A stretch of DNA of 12,653 nucleotides from Thermoplasmata archaeon (GCA_030037035.1 JASHSA010000054.1:1-12653); one strand, 5' to 3'; positions 1 through 6,570 are shown, counted from the first letter of the stretch. The notes: generated from the sequence alone by a model not told the origin. Numbers and translations: made by a program.

Positions 1-1
1 G

Positions 2-160
2 ACCCGGGAGTCGGACGCCTTCAGCAAGGACCTGAAGCGCCGGGGGTTCTCCTTCGTGGGGTCGACGATCGTCTACGCGCACATGCAGGCCGTCGGAATG
101 GTGAACGACCACGTCGTCGACTGCTTCCGTCACGAGCAGCTCCGCCGTCTCGGCGTCTAG
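2..160 (+). CDS. tag: DNA-3-methyladenine glycosylase I, C-terminal end (partial)
   Basis: Base-excision repair enzyme that removes 3-methyladenine from alkylated DNA in the cytoplasm. Only the last 52 residues are in the window; the gene begins upstream of base 1. The visible part has the family's C-terminal signature: SKDLKRRGFSFVGSTIVYAH, then MQAVGMVNDHVVDC. In E. coli Tag the matching His and Cys, four residues apart, are two of the four ligands of the structural zinc 'snap'; here they appear in NDHVVDC, so this end looks intact. The TAG stop at 158-160 is followed without a frame change by the GNAT-like reading frame. Identification rests on a short but very characteristic segment and I consider it secure. 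Confidence 0.9.
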   Translation, partial: TRESDAFSKDLKRRGFSFVGSTIVYAHMQAVGMVNDHVVDCFRHEQLRRLGV

Positions 161-202
161 GAAGACGCTCGGCGGTCTTCGACCAGTTCGTCGCTCCGAA
201 CG

Positions 203-568
203 GTGGGGAGCACCAAGATCGTCCCCGCGCCCTCCCTCGCTTCCGAGGCGGGCGGGCGGATCGTCGGAAGCGTCGTGGCCGGACGCACGCGCAGCGGGGC
301 CGGCCACATCTTCGGCCTCGCGGTCGATCCGGAACACCAGGGGAAGGGGATCGGGCGCTCCCTCCTGCTGGAGGCCCTGGGGCGGATCCGATCGACCGTG
401 GACGGCCCGGTCTCCCTTTCGGTGATCCGGAACAGCGTCGCGTTCCGACTCTACGGCTCGCTCGGATTCCGCGAGGTGCCGCCGCCCGAAGGCCTACTGC
501 CGGGCTATTGGATCCGCGGGATAGCCGTCCCGGCTCGCGACCGCTCCCCCGCCCGTTCGGGGAGGTGA
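203..568 (+). CDS. GNAT-family N-acetyltransferase-like protein, short at the N-terminus
   Basis: 121 residues from a GTG start. The acetyl-CoA-binding core is clear: strands GRIVGSVVAG and GHIFGLAVDP, then the Q/RxxGxG/A loop as HQGKGIGRSLL (about residues 46-56). A second half follows with SVIRNSVAFRLYGSLGFREV, typical of GNATs near the C-terminus. The usual first strand and helices (about 40-50 residues) are missing. In-frame sequence back to the tag stop at 158-160 has no ATG or earlier GTG and does not resemble a GNAT N-terminus. It may be a minimal acetyltransferase, a truncated remnant, or a gene with a frameshift. The substrate cannot be inferred. The last 75 bases overlap the convergent membrane-protein gene. 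No Shine-Dalgarno is seen. Confidence 0.6.
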   Translation: MGSTKIVPAPSLASEAGGRIVGSVVAGRTRSGAGHIFGLAVDPEHQGKGIGRSLLLEALGRIRSTVDGPVSLSVIRNSVAFRLYGSLGFREVPPPEGLLPGYWIRGIAVPARDRSPARSGR

Positions 569-1102
569 CGCGGGCCGGGGCCCCTCGAGCTCGCTCATGA
601 CCTCATGGTACTCGTCCAGCGCGAGCTCGCCGTGCACGAAGCGGCGATGCGCCATGATGCGCTCGTACGCGATTCGGTCGATCTCGCCCCGGCGGAACCG
701 CTTCCAGGCCTCGCGCTCCTCGGGGTCGGCCGGCCGCCGGGAGCTGTCGGGGTCGCCGACGGGATAGCCCCGGGCCTTCAATGCGTTCGACCAGATCGAG
801 CCGCCAGAGCGCAGTCGCATCGCCGCGTACGCCATCGAAACGCCTGAGACCAGCTCGATCGACAGGAAGAGGACGGCTCCCGCCGGGGAGGTCGACCCTT
901 GGTCGAGCACCGAGAGGCAAACGATCCAGACCGCGAATCCCGCCCCCCAGACCGCCGCGATGATCGGCCAGCCCACGACGCGGGGGCCGGGGCGCACCGG
1001 AGGCCGTGACAGATCGATCAACGGCGCCCCCGGGAGGCCGGAGTCCGAGTTAACCCCTGCTCGGGCACGGGACCGCCGCGGTCGTTCGCCGGCGGACGCC
1101 AC
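494..1102 (-). CDS. Two-helix membrane protein with SHOCT-like C-terminal region
   Basis: Up to 202 residues from a GTG at 1102. Two hydrophobic segments (about residues 42-64 and 72-96) are separated by a short polar loop. A charged C-terminal region follows with WKRFRRGEIDRIAYERIMAH and then HRRFVHGELALDEYHEVMSE. Both resemble the short helical SHOCT motif ('RGEID..EYE.') often found at the ends of small membrane proteins, so it looks like a tandem pair; this is pattern recognition only. The start is uncertain. The first 27 residues are Arg/Pro-rich, and an in-frame TTG at 1021 (MIDLSRPPVRPG) lies about 30 bases after a TTAA patch near 1050, so it could be the true start. The 3' end overlaps the short GNAT ORF by 75 bases. 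Function unknown. Confidence 0.65.
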   Translation of the reverse strand: MASAGERPRRSRARAGVNSDSGLPGAPLIDLSRPPVRPGPRVVGWPIIAAVWGAGFAVWIVCLSVLDQGSTSPAGAVLFLSIELVSGVSMAYAAMRLRSGGSIWSNALKARGYPVGDPDSSRRPADPEEREAWKRFRRGEIDRIAYERIMAHRRFVHGELALDEYHEVMSELEGPRPASPPRTGGGAVASRDGYPADPIARQ

Positions 1103-1171
1103 CCCGGCCCGCCGCGGGGTGGTGTGCCTTGGGGAGGACGGTTCGGCGACCCTGGGCGGAGGTCCTGACCG

Positions 1172-1570
1172 TCAAACGGTGCGCGTCGGCGGGGACCTCA
1201 GGATGAACTCGTTGCCGTCCGGGTCCGCGAAGACCGCCATCGTCGTGGTGAACCCGGGCGGGTGAATCGGGTGGGGCTCTTCGACGACGGTTCCCCCCAG
1301 CCGTCGGATCTCCCGGCACGCCGCCACGGGGTCATGGCTCGAGAAGACGATCCCCGAGACGGTCCCCGGCTCGCGCCCGCCCTCGTCCGGGCCCTGGACG
1401 TGCATCCGGAGCGCCGTGGTCGTGCCGGGGATCGCGAAGACCGCGCGCCCGTGCTGGTCGTCGAACTGCAGCTCCTGGAGGCCCAGGACCTGGCCGTAGA
1501 ACGCTCGCGCCTTGCGGATGTCGCGGATGTGGACCGTCACCGCTTCGATCCCGTCGATGAGCTCGGTCAT
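1172..1570 (-). CDS. VOC superfamily (glyoxalase/bleomycin-resistance fold) protein
   Basis: 132 residues from an ATG. Two paired beta-alpha-beta-beta-beta modules are visible: GIEAVTVHIRDIRKARAFYG (about 7-26) opening the first, and GTVSGIVFSSHDPVAACREI opening the second. The protein ends in ADPDGNEFIL, the usual last strand of the family. His14 and Glu121 sit where many members bind a divalent metal. Members include glyoxalase I, extradiol dioxygenases and antibiotic-binding proteins, so the substrate cannot be named. The length is typical for a single-chain VOC protein that works as a dimer. The gene stands alone, divergent from the zinc-ribbon gene at 1711 across a 140-base spacer. No clear promoter or SD was found. 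Confidence 0.88.
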   Translation of the reverse strand: MTELIDGIEAVTVHIRDIRKARAFYGQVLGLQELQFDDQHGRAVFAIPGTTTALRMHVQGPDEGGREPGTVSGIVFSSHDPVAACREIRRLGGTVVEEPHPIHPPGFTTTMAVFADPDGNEFILRSPPTRTV

Positions 1571-1710
1571 GATGCTCGGACCCGTACGCGGGGCTCGGCC
1601 TTAGGCTTCGCGGACCCTCCGGGGCGTTCGCGCTCCGTCGTCCCCGCTCGGAATGCGGCCGACTCGGCCACGGCCGCCGCTAAGAGCAGCGACGTACTGC
1701 GGCTCCGAGG

Positions 1711-2064
1711 ATGACGCTCGCCTCCGAGCCCGCCGGCCTGCACCTCTGCTCGACGTGCGGGGGGGCGATGGAGCCGGGCTACGTGCTGGGGACCGTCGGG
1801 CAGGTCCAGATCTTTCCGGGCTCGGTCTCCTCCACGATCGGCTGGCTCCCCGCGACGGCGCGCCCGATCGGCCGGGGCGGCGTCGACTCCGTGAGGGCGG
1901 AGCCGCTCGCGAACGTCGGCCCCCACCGGTTCATCGAGGTCCCGCGCTTCCCCGCGTGGCGTTGCGCCGCCTGCCACCGCGTCGAGTTCTCCTACGAGCG
2001 GCCGATCTATCGCGCCGACCCCCGCGCCGTCGCCGAGCCGCGCCCCCTCGAGTCGCAGGGGTAG
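1711..2064 (+). CDS. Small zinc-ribbon protein (possibly DUF6487-like)
   Basis: 117 residues. Two CxxC pairs (Cys13/Cys16 in CSTCGG; Cys85/Cys88 in WRCAACHR) flank a central segment of roughly 70 residues containing QVQIFPGSVSSTIGW. This is the layout of small treble-clef or zinc-ribbon proteins in which the second knuckle follows a tryptophan and closes with a hydrophobic strand (VEFSY). It resembles proteins annotated as PF20097/DUF6487, but I cannot confirm this without a profile search. The ATG at 1711 is preceded by GAGG directly abutting it, so there is no properly spaced SD. The stop lies three bases from the stop of the convergent radical SAM gene. No catalytic residues or membrane segments are seen; function unknown. 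Confidence 0.72.
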   Translation: MTLASEPAGLHLCSTCGGAMEPGYVLGTVGQVQIFPGSVSSTIGWLPATARPIGRGGVDSVRAEPLANVGPHRFIEVPRFPAWRCAACHRVEFSYERPIYRADPRAVAEPRPLESQG

Positions 2065-2067
2065 CGG

Positions 2068-3126
2068 TCAGGTCGCGATCTGGATCAGCCGGCTCGCGGC
2101 GGGGGGCGACGGCGCCCGCCCGGAGCGTTGCGCGTAGCGCATCGCGGCGCCGACGACCCGCTGCCGGACGTGCGACGGGTCGGTCCACCGGAACAGCGAC
2201 GGCTCGAGGTAGCAGGCGAGCGCACACTTGTTGCACGACTCGTACGGCTCCCAGTTGAACGAGTTCCAGAGCTTGCGGACATCGACCTCCCAGACCGGGA
2301 TCCTTCCCTGGTACTCCTGGAGGACGTAGCACGGCAGCACGATGCGGCCGGCCGGGTCGATGTTGATCGTCAGCCACGGCTTGCACCTCCACGGGCGGCC
2401 CTCGTACCACGACCCGAGGATCGCGTCGAAGTAGCCCTGGGACTCCATCAGCGGAGCGCCGCTGCGCTTGAGGTCCCGGAGGCGCTCGATCGTGGGACGC
2501 AGCCGCGCCCGCTCCGGCGACATCGGGTCCGCCGTGCGGTAGTCGTAGGCGATCTGCACCGTGAGGCCGACGTCGAGCTCCTCGGCGAGCTGGACGATCC
2601 GCTCGGCGTGGTCGAGGTTCTCGCGCGTGACCGTATGGCTGATGACGGTCGGCACCTCGGTACGGGACGCCCGCATCCCCGACACCGCGCGCTCGAACGA
2701 GCGTGGGATCCCGCGCAGCCGGTCGTGGGTCTCGCCGATCCCGTCGAGCGAGACGAACAGGATGTCGACGTGGCGGGCGAGCTCCGGGAGCCGGTGTTCG
2801 AGGAGCCAGCCGTTCGTCACGAGCGAGGTGTGGAACCGTTGATGGGCCGCCTCCAGGATCTCGGGAAGGTCCCGGCGCAGGAGCGGCTCGCCTCCCTCGA
2901 AGCCGAGGAACGAGACCCCGGCGTTCGCGAGCGCGTCCATGATCCGGATCTCCTCGGGGAGCTTCAGGAGCTCCTCGTCCTCGCGCCGCCAGAACGGGCA
3001 CATCTTGCACTCGAGGTTGCAGCGGTAGAGCAGCTTGTGGCCCGCGAGCACCGGGGCCTTCTCCCCGCGCAGGTTTCGCAGCGACCGCTTGAGGCTCCGG
3101 AGGATCACCGGCTCGACGACCGCCAT
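2068..3126 (-). CDS. Radical SAM protein with C-terminal SPASM/twitch-like cysteine cluster
   Basis: 352 residues from an ATG. The radical SAM core has the [4Fe-4S] motif CNLECKMC (Cys36, Cys40, Cys43) and the SAM-binding GGEP (about 78-81), followed by typical strands (SLVTNGWLL, DILFVSLDGI). The C-terminal third carries Cys248 (WRCKPW), Cys266 (LPCYV) and Cys298, Cys301 and Cys305 (SCNKCALACY). These five cysteines would suit one auxiliary Fe-S cluster. Such enzymes modify peptides, or make cofactors or lipids; the PTO1314-type radical SAM proteins of Thermoplasmata are a possible relative by general look only. No precursor peptide or partner enzyme is visible nearby, so the substrate is open. 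It has no operon partner. Codon use is typical of the window. Confidence 0.88.
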   Translation of the reverse strand: MAVVEPVILRSLKRSLRNLRGEKAPVLAGHKLLYRCNLECKMCPFWRREDEELLKLPEEIRIMDALANAGVSFLGFEGGEPLLRRDLPEILEAAHQRFHTSLVTNGWLLEHRLPELARHVDILFVSLDGIGETHDRLRGIPRSFERAVSGMRASRTEVPTVISHTVTRENLDHAERIVQLAEELDVGLTVQIAYDYRTADPMSPERARLRPTIERLRDLKRSGAPLMESQGYFDAILGSWYEGRPWRCKPWLTINIDPAGRIVLPCYVLQEYQGRIPVWEVDVRKLWNSFNWEPYESCNKCALACYLEPSLFRWTDPSHVRQRVVGAAMRYAQRSGRAPSPPAASRLIQIAT

Positions 3127-3552
3127 GGTGGCTACGCCCGGGGGCCCGCGCAGCGTGCGGAGCAGGTCAGGGCTTCGAGGGCCGCGCCGTTCGGTCGCAT
3201 GGATCTGGCAAGCTGAGCAAAGCCTCCTCGGCTAATAGCGGGGTGGGAGGACGGAGATAGGGGCAGGCGTCCGACGACGGAGTGCGGCGATCGCCGGACC
3301 GGTCCCAGGCTCTTGGGTCATCGGATCGCGACCCCCGTGTCGGGTCCCCCCTCCCGGACCGCTCGACCCTGGGCCGGTCGGGTCCCGCGAAGGAGAGCGA
3401 CAATCGTCGTCGCATGCCGCGCTGGAGCGGTCCCCCGGCGCCCGGAACGTCGCACGGCGGTCGACCGAAACGGTCCGGTTTCGAGCACCCGAACGGGGTA
3501 GGACTGGAACGCCCCAGGCAGGGCCTTGACCGATGCGCGCTCTCCCCCGACG
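3127..3552. other. 426-base stretch without a convincing gene
   Basis: This lies between the divergent radical SAM and GNAT genes. Frames open here give Arg/Pro/Ser-rich translations without domains. A TTCGAGC loop near 3480 superficially suggests a tRNA T-arm, but the arm has a mismatch and no matching acceptor, D-arm or anticodon arm is present. Read on the - strand, a CTATTAG patch near 3231-3238 could be a weak TATA-like element for the radical SAM gene, but it is over 100 bases from that start. Short GACCC/GGGTC inverted pairs occur around 3330-3395. I see nothing else I can name. Confidence 0.5.
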
Positions 3553-4452
3553 ATGCCCCCTGAGCCCGGGCGAGGGATCGTAGCGCTTCGGCCCTCGACG
3601 CCGGCCGATGCCCCGGTGGTGTTCAGAATCGAGTCGGACGCGAGGGGCCGCAGCATGGCTGCCTTCGGAGGGGAGGATTCGGACTCTCTGGATGCGTTTC
3701 AGTCTCGCTGGGAGCGCTTGATCCGCGACCGATCGGTCCGGGTCCGGACCGTGTTGTGGAACGGCGAGATTGTCGGCTGGGTCGGTCAGTTCGAACTCTT
3801 CCAGAAGCCGTCGGTGGCGTATTGGATCGACCGCGAGTTCTGGGGCCGGGGGATTGCCACTCGAGCTCTGCTCGCGCTCCTGGCGGAGAGCCCCGTGCGG
3901 CCCATGTATGCGCGAGTCGCGAAGGACAACGTGGCGTCGAGACGGGTTCTCGAGAAATGCGGCTTCAAGCTCTCCGGGGAGGAGAAGGGATTCGCTCGGT
4001 ATCGTGGAGTTGAGGTTGAGGAACTGATCTACCAACTTCGAGCGCCCCGGGGAAGCCCGAAGCGCCATCCCCAACGCGCACCTCGATCGCGGGCACCCCC
4101 CAGGAGCGTGCGGGCCACCGTTCCCCACGCCCGTGGCGTTCGCCGCGGCCCCCGGAACGTCCGTTCTCGGTCATCCGCCAGGGTCGAGTGGGAGCGCGCT
4201 GAAGGAGCCCGCGTCGCGCTGAAGAATCCCGATGGGTCACCGCGTGGGCCCCGCGTTCGACCTCGGGCTGGGAGGCCCCCGCCGACGTGCTGGATGCCCC
4301 CAGGTCCTCAGCGTGGTCGCAACGGCAACTTCACCGTCGTGCCCTTCGTCAGGCCCCGCACCCCGACTGCGGCTCGGGCGTCCTCCCGAGCGTCGCCGTC
4401 ACCGGACAGCCCGAAGCCGACCCGACCGCGAAGCCGTACGTCCCCGGGCTGA
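3553..4452 (+). CDS. RimJ/RimL-type GNAT acetyltransferase with long C-terminal run-on
   Basis: The first ~163 residues are a full GNAT domain: a first strand (GIVALRPSTPADAPVVFRIE), the central strands (VLWNGEIVGWVGQFEL and PSVAYWIDREF), and the acetyl-CoA loop FWGRGIATRALLALL. The typical second half is KDNVASRRVLEKCGFKLSGE, and the domain ends at about EELIYQL (near 4041). It probably acetylates a protein N-terminus or small amine, as in the RimJ/RimL group. I prefer the ATG at 3553 over the TTG at 3526. The frame then runs about 136 more residues to 4452 as an Arg/Pro-rich tail with no domain, antisense in part to the coding-like frame at 4349-4585. The tail may reflect loss of the original stop. 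Codons such as AGA, TTT, TCT, ATT and ACT are commoner than in neighbours, which suggests transfer. Confidence 0.75.
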   Translation: MPPEPGRGIVALRPSTPADAPVVFRIESDARGRSMAAFGGEDSDSLDAFQSRWERLIRDRSVRVRTVLWNGEIVGWVGQFELFQKPSVAYWIDREFWGRGIATRALLALLAESPVRPMYARVAKDNVASRRVLEKCGFKLSGEEKGFARYRGVEVEELIYQLRAPRGSPKRHPQRAPRSRAPPRSVRATVPHARGVRRGPRNVRSRSSARVEWERAEGARVALKNPDGSPRGPRVRPRAGRPPPTCWMPPGPQRGRNGNFTVVPFVRPRTPTAARASSRASPSPDSPKPTRPRSRTSPG

Positions 4453-4585
4453 GGTCCGCGAACTTGAGGCTCTTGCCGCTCGTGCCCTCCTGACCGCCGT
4501 CCACCATCACGGACCCGCTCGTCGCCGACGACAGCGTCTTCTCCGTCAACGTCGGCGCGCTCATCGTAGCCTTGCTCACCGTCAC
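4349..4585 (-). CDS. Short hypothetical protein or degenerate surface-domain fragment
   Basis: 78 residues from GTG at 4585; an ATG at 4570 (MSAPTLTEK) is an alternative. Third codon positions are strongly G/C, as in real genes here. It begins 29 bases after the stop of the UPF0145 gene on the same strand, so co-transcription is likely. The segment SLKFADLSPGTYGFAVGSAS resembles the 'SSGTYPFSVATGLAGYTAVP' part of the Ig-like domain after the sedolisin catalytic domain in this window. No signal peptide or anchor is seen. The frame stops in GCGA, but the neighbouring frame stays coding-like down to 4308 (LTKGTTVKLPLRP), which suggests a frameshift near the GGGG run at about 4365. Either a small gene or a decayed piece of a larger surface protein. 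Confidence 0.45.
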   Translation of the reverse strand: MTVSKATMSAPTLTEKTLSSATSGSVMVDGGQEGTSGKSLKFADLSPGTYGFAVGSASGCPVTATLGRTPEPQSGCGA

Positions 4586-4614
4586 GCGCCGGCCACCGGC
4601 GGGCGGTTCGCTCT

Positions 4615-5022
4615 CTAGCGTAGGGAGACCGGCTGCGCAGGCGCGGCGTCCGGCTCCACGACGACGGCCGTGCCGTAGGCGAGGACCTCGGTCATGATGT
4701 CGCTCATCTCCGAGGTGTCGAACCCCACGGAAAGCACCGCGTTCGCGCCGAGGCTCTTCGCATGCGCGGTGAGCCGCTCGAGCGCCTCATGCCGGACCTG
4801 CTCGAGAAGCTGGGTGTACTCCTTGATCTCCCCACCGCCGAGGCTCCGGAGTCCCGCGACGATGTTCCGCCCCAGCCCGCGGGACCGGACGATGAGCCCG
4901 AACGTCGTTCCGACGACCTTGGCCACCCGATAACCGGGGACGTAGGGTGTGGTGACGACGATGCAGTCGGTCGGGGGCGCGTACACGGCCGTCGAACTCG
5001 AGCTCAGGGGGTTCCCGGACAT
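4615..5022 (-). CDS. UPF0145 / YbjQ-family protein
   Basis: 135 residues from the ATG at 5022. It matches the YbjQ/UPF0145 family (PF01906, sometimes called a putative heavy-metal-binding domain): IVVTTPYVPGYRVAKVVGTT near residues 21-40, a GGGEIKEYTQLLEQVRHEAL segment at 62-81, and LGANAVLSVGFDTSEM with a closing GTAVVVE strand (about 91-123). Members are small beta-rich pentameric or oligomeric proteins of uncertain role. The frame stays open upstream to 5307, but that part is Arg/Pro-rich and unlike the family, so the internal ATG is chosen. No SD is present. A TATA-like GTTATAC lies far upstream at 5217-5223, which would imply a long leader. A short - strand ORF follows 29 bases downstream. 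Confidence 0.87.
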   Translation of the reverse strand: MSGNPLSSSSTAVYAPPTDCIVVTTPYVPGYRVAKVVGTTFGLIVRSRGLGRNIVAGLRSLGGGEIKEYTQLLEQVRHEALERLTAHAKSLGANAVLSVGFDTSEMSDIMTEVLAYGTAVVVEPDAAPAQPVSLR

Positions 5023-5216
5023 CGGCTCGGCACCCCCGCGCGGGAGATGACCCTGTCGACGGCCCGGCCCTCGAACGACCGTCCGAGCGTATCGTTCGCC
5101 CGGGTCTCGGAACGGGCCTCGCGCCGGCTCCCCCGCGCCGGGGCCGCAGCGTACTGGGCTCCTACGTGCGGCACCATTGTCGTCGCACCGGGGCCTGCGC
5201 AGCCCTGACCCGGGAT

Positions 5217-5223
5217 GTATAAC
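5217..5223 (-). promoter_or_regulatory. Candidate TATA-like box in divergent spacer
   Basis: GTTATAC on the - strand (GTATAAC on +) is one of two A/T patches in an otherwise GC-rich 283-base spacer between divergent genes. If used leftward it would start a transcript near 5193 with a ~170-base leader before the UPF0145 ATG. Weak evidence. Confidence 0.25.
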
Positions 5224-5247
5224 CGTCGTGCTGCGCTCGAGAGTACA

Positions 5248-5253
5248 TTTAAG
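5248..5253 (+). promoter_or_regulatory. Candidate TATA-like box for the small membrane protein
   Basis: TTTAAG, preceded by ACA, is an archaeal TATA-like element. About 25 bases downstream puts a transcript start near 5277, leaving a leader of roughly 28 bases before the ATG at 5306. A GGAGG at 5285-5289 lies within that leader but 16 bases from the ATG, too far for a normal SD. Confidence 0.4.
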
Positions 5254-5305
5254 CAGCGTGCGGCGTCTATCGGTATCCTCCCGTGGAGGCCCCACGGATT
5301 CCGGC

Positions 5306-5614
5306 ATGGTCGTTCCCTCCTGGCTCGTCGTCTACCTCGTCGTCCTCGCGCTCGGCGTGGTCGCAGGGCTCCTGCTCCGGTTCCTCGTGGCGCTGATCGC
5401 CCTCCTCGCCGTGGGGGTCGGACTCCTCTGGATGCTCGGGTATCTGCCGGCGTCGGTGATCGAGCGGGCCGGGGCGGCCCTCCGTCAGGGATTCGCGGGG
5501 CTCGCTCTCGGTCCCGAGGTGCTGTTCAGCCTCGTCGGCGCGGTCTTTGTGGCGGGCCTCTTGATCGGCGTCCTGCTGACGACGCCCCTCCCCGGCTCGT
5601 CCCGACCGGCCTAG
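5306..5614 (+). CDS. Small membrane protein, about three helices
   Basis: 102 residues from the ATG at 5306. The chain is almost wholly hydrophobic: a first helix about residues 5-23 (WLVVYLVVLALGVVAGLLL), a second about 26-45 (FLVALIALLAVGVGLLWMLG), an amphipathic linker (SVIERAGAALRQGFAGL), and a third about 72-95 (VLFSLVGAVFVAGLLIGVLL). It ends in a short polar tail. An in-frame GTG at 5258 is too close to the TATA-like TTTAAG to be the likely start. I recognise no family. The single-gene unit converges on the methyltransferase, 60 bases away. It is hydrophobic enough that a chance open frame is unlikely. Confidence 0.7.
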   Translation: MVVPSWLVVYLVVLALGVVAGLLLRFLVALIALLAVGVGLLWMLGYLPASVIERAGAALRQGFAGLALGPEVLFSLVGAVFVAGLLIGVLLTTPLPGSSRPA

Positions 5615-5674
5615 GGCGCGTTGGCCACGGCTCGATCGCGGTCACGGACCGACCGGTCGGTCGTCGTCGACAGC

Positions 5675-6265
5675 TCAGGGTCGCGGAGACGGTGCGGCCG
5701 GAGGAACGTTCGGGGTTTCGTAGACCGCGAGGTCGACCCGCCAGCCGGGGCGCAGGAAACGCTGGGTGAAGCCTAGCTCCGCCAGCGTGCCTCGGATCTC
5801 GGCTCGCCGGAACATCTCGGAGTAGACGAACGTCCCGCCGGCGCGGAGGACCCGGCGGACCTCCTGCAGCGCCCGGGGCCGGCGCTCGTAGGCGGCGTGG
5901 CGCTCCTCGACGTGATGGAGCATCATCATCGCGAAGACGACGTCGAACGAGCCGTCCGCGAACGGAAGGTTCAGGGCGTCCGCCGCTCGGAGCTCGAGCG
6001 CAGGAGGGAGCGTTCCCCACCGGTCGGTCAGGAACCTCCGTGCGGCGTCGACCTGGGCCGGGTCGAAGTCGGTCCCGACCAGGAGCGACGGACCGTACCG
6101 CTCGCTCACGAGCGCGAGCAGGCCTCCGCCCCCCGCGCCGAGCTCGAGAACACGGGCTCCGGCCCCGAGCGAGAGCCGGTCGCCGAGTCGGGCGAGGGTC
6201 CGTCTCGCCCGTGCCTCGGTGCGACGATTGACCGCCCATCGCGCGAACCGGTTCATCTCGGCCAT
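5675..6265 (-). CDS. Class I SAM-dependent methyltransferase
   Basis: 196 residues from the ATG at 6265 (MAEMNRFARWAVNRR). The Rossmann-like SAM site is intact: motif I VLELGAGGGG (39-48), the acidic end of strand 2 in GTDFDPAQVDAARR (Asp66/Asp68), AADALNLPF (Asp96) before strand 4, and DGSFDVVFAMMMLHHV as motif IV. It resembles the Methyltransf_11/25 type that acts on small molecules or lipids; the substrate cannot be named. The frame extends upstream to 6358, but that stretch is not family-like, and AAGGGGG sits just ahead of the chosen ATG as a possible SD. The C-terminal part after LRAGGTFVYSE is shorter than in many relatives, ending in a Pro-rich tail. Alone on its strand between two + strand membrane-protein genes. 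Confidence 0.88.
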   Translation of the reverse strand: MAEMNRFARWAVNRRTEARARRTLARLGDRLSLGAGARVLELGAGGGGLLALVSERYGPSLLVGTDFDPAQVDAARRFLTDRWGTLPPALELRAADALNLPFADGSFDVVFAMMMLHHVEERHAAYERRPRALQEVRRVLRAGGTFVYSEMFRRAEIRGTLAELGFTQRFLRPGWRVDLAVYETPNVPPAAPSPRP

Positions 6266-6555
6266 CGGGCCCCCTTCCGTCCTGACGAGGACGGAGCGGT
6301 CGCCTGCACTCCGGAAGAGGTCTTGAGCGAGCGCCCGGGGCGGCGTCGCCACGACCACGTGCCGGAGACTGCGCCGGCGAGCGAGGCGCCGATCCCCCGT
6401 CGTCTCCGGCTCTCGGGCCGCTCCATGCCGGCTTCAAGTAGGAGCTCCGCGCATGTACGCTCGGGTCGAGAGTGGTCCCACCCAGCGGACCGTCCCGGAG
6501 GGGCAGTTCCCACCGCGCGTCGCGGCCGGCGCGCCCAGCACGGCGGGCCCTCTGA
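6266..6555. other. Divergent spacer without a gene
   Basis: About 300 bases separate the methyltransferase start from the next gene. Open frames here give Arg/Ser/Pro-rich translations. No TATA-like box stands out; CTTCAAGTAG near 6433 is the only A/T-richer patch and is too far from either start to assign. Apart from the SD before 6571 I see nothing. Confidence 0.4.
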
Positions 6556-6564
6556 GGAGGAGGT
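6556..6564 (+). promoter_or_regulatory. Strong Shine-Dalgarno site for the gene at 6571
   Basis: GGAGGAGGT, six bases before the ATG at 6571, is an extended match to the 16S rRNA 3' end. It fixes the start and implies a leadered mRNA, unlike the leaderless starts proposed at 8324 and 8383. Confidence 0.8.
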
Positions 6565-6570
6565 CGACCG

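Noticed and set aside
3167..3415. Small - strand ORF upstream of the radical SAM gene as a possible precursor peptide
   Set aside because: Arg/Pro/Asp-rich with only two cysteines, no leader/core pattern and no SD; it looks like a GC-driven open frame.
3470..3505. tRNA-like T-arm (TTCGAGC loop)
   Set aside because: The arm contains a mismatch, and no acceptor, D-arm or anticodon arm pairs around it.
3232..4128. 298-codon - strand frame opposite the RimJ-like GNAT
   Set aside because: No domain in the translation; the + strand encodes a recognisable acetyltransferase over most of the span.
5001..5177. 58-codon - strand ORF (MVPHVGAQYAAAPARG...) downstream of the GTTATAC box
   Set aside because: It overlaps the start of the UPF0145 gene, has a basic low-complexity composition and no SD or recognisable motif; position alone is too little.
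4897..5307. N-terminal extension of the UPF0145 protein to 5307
   Set aside because: The extra 95 residues are Arg/Pro-rich and unlike the family; the family-like region starts just after the ATG at 5022.
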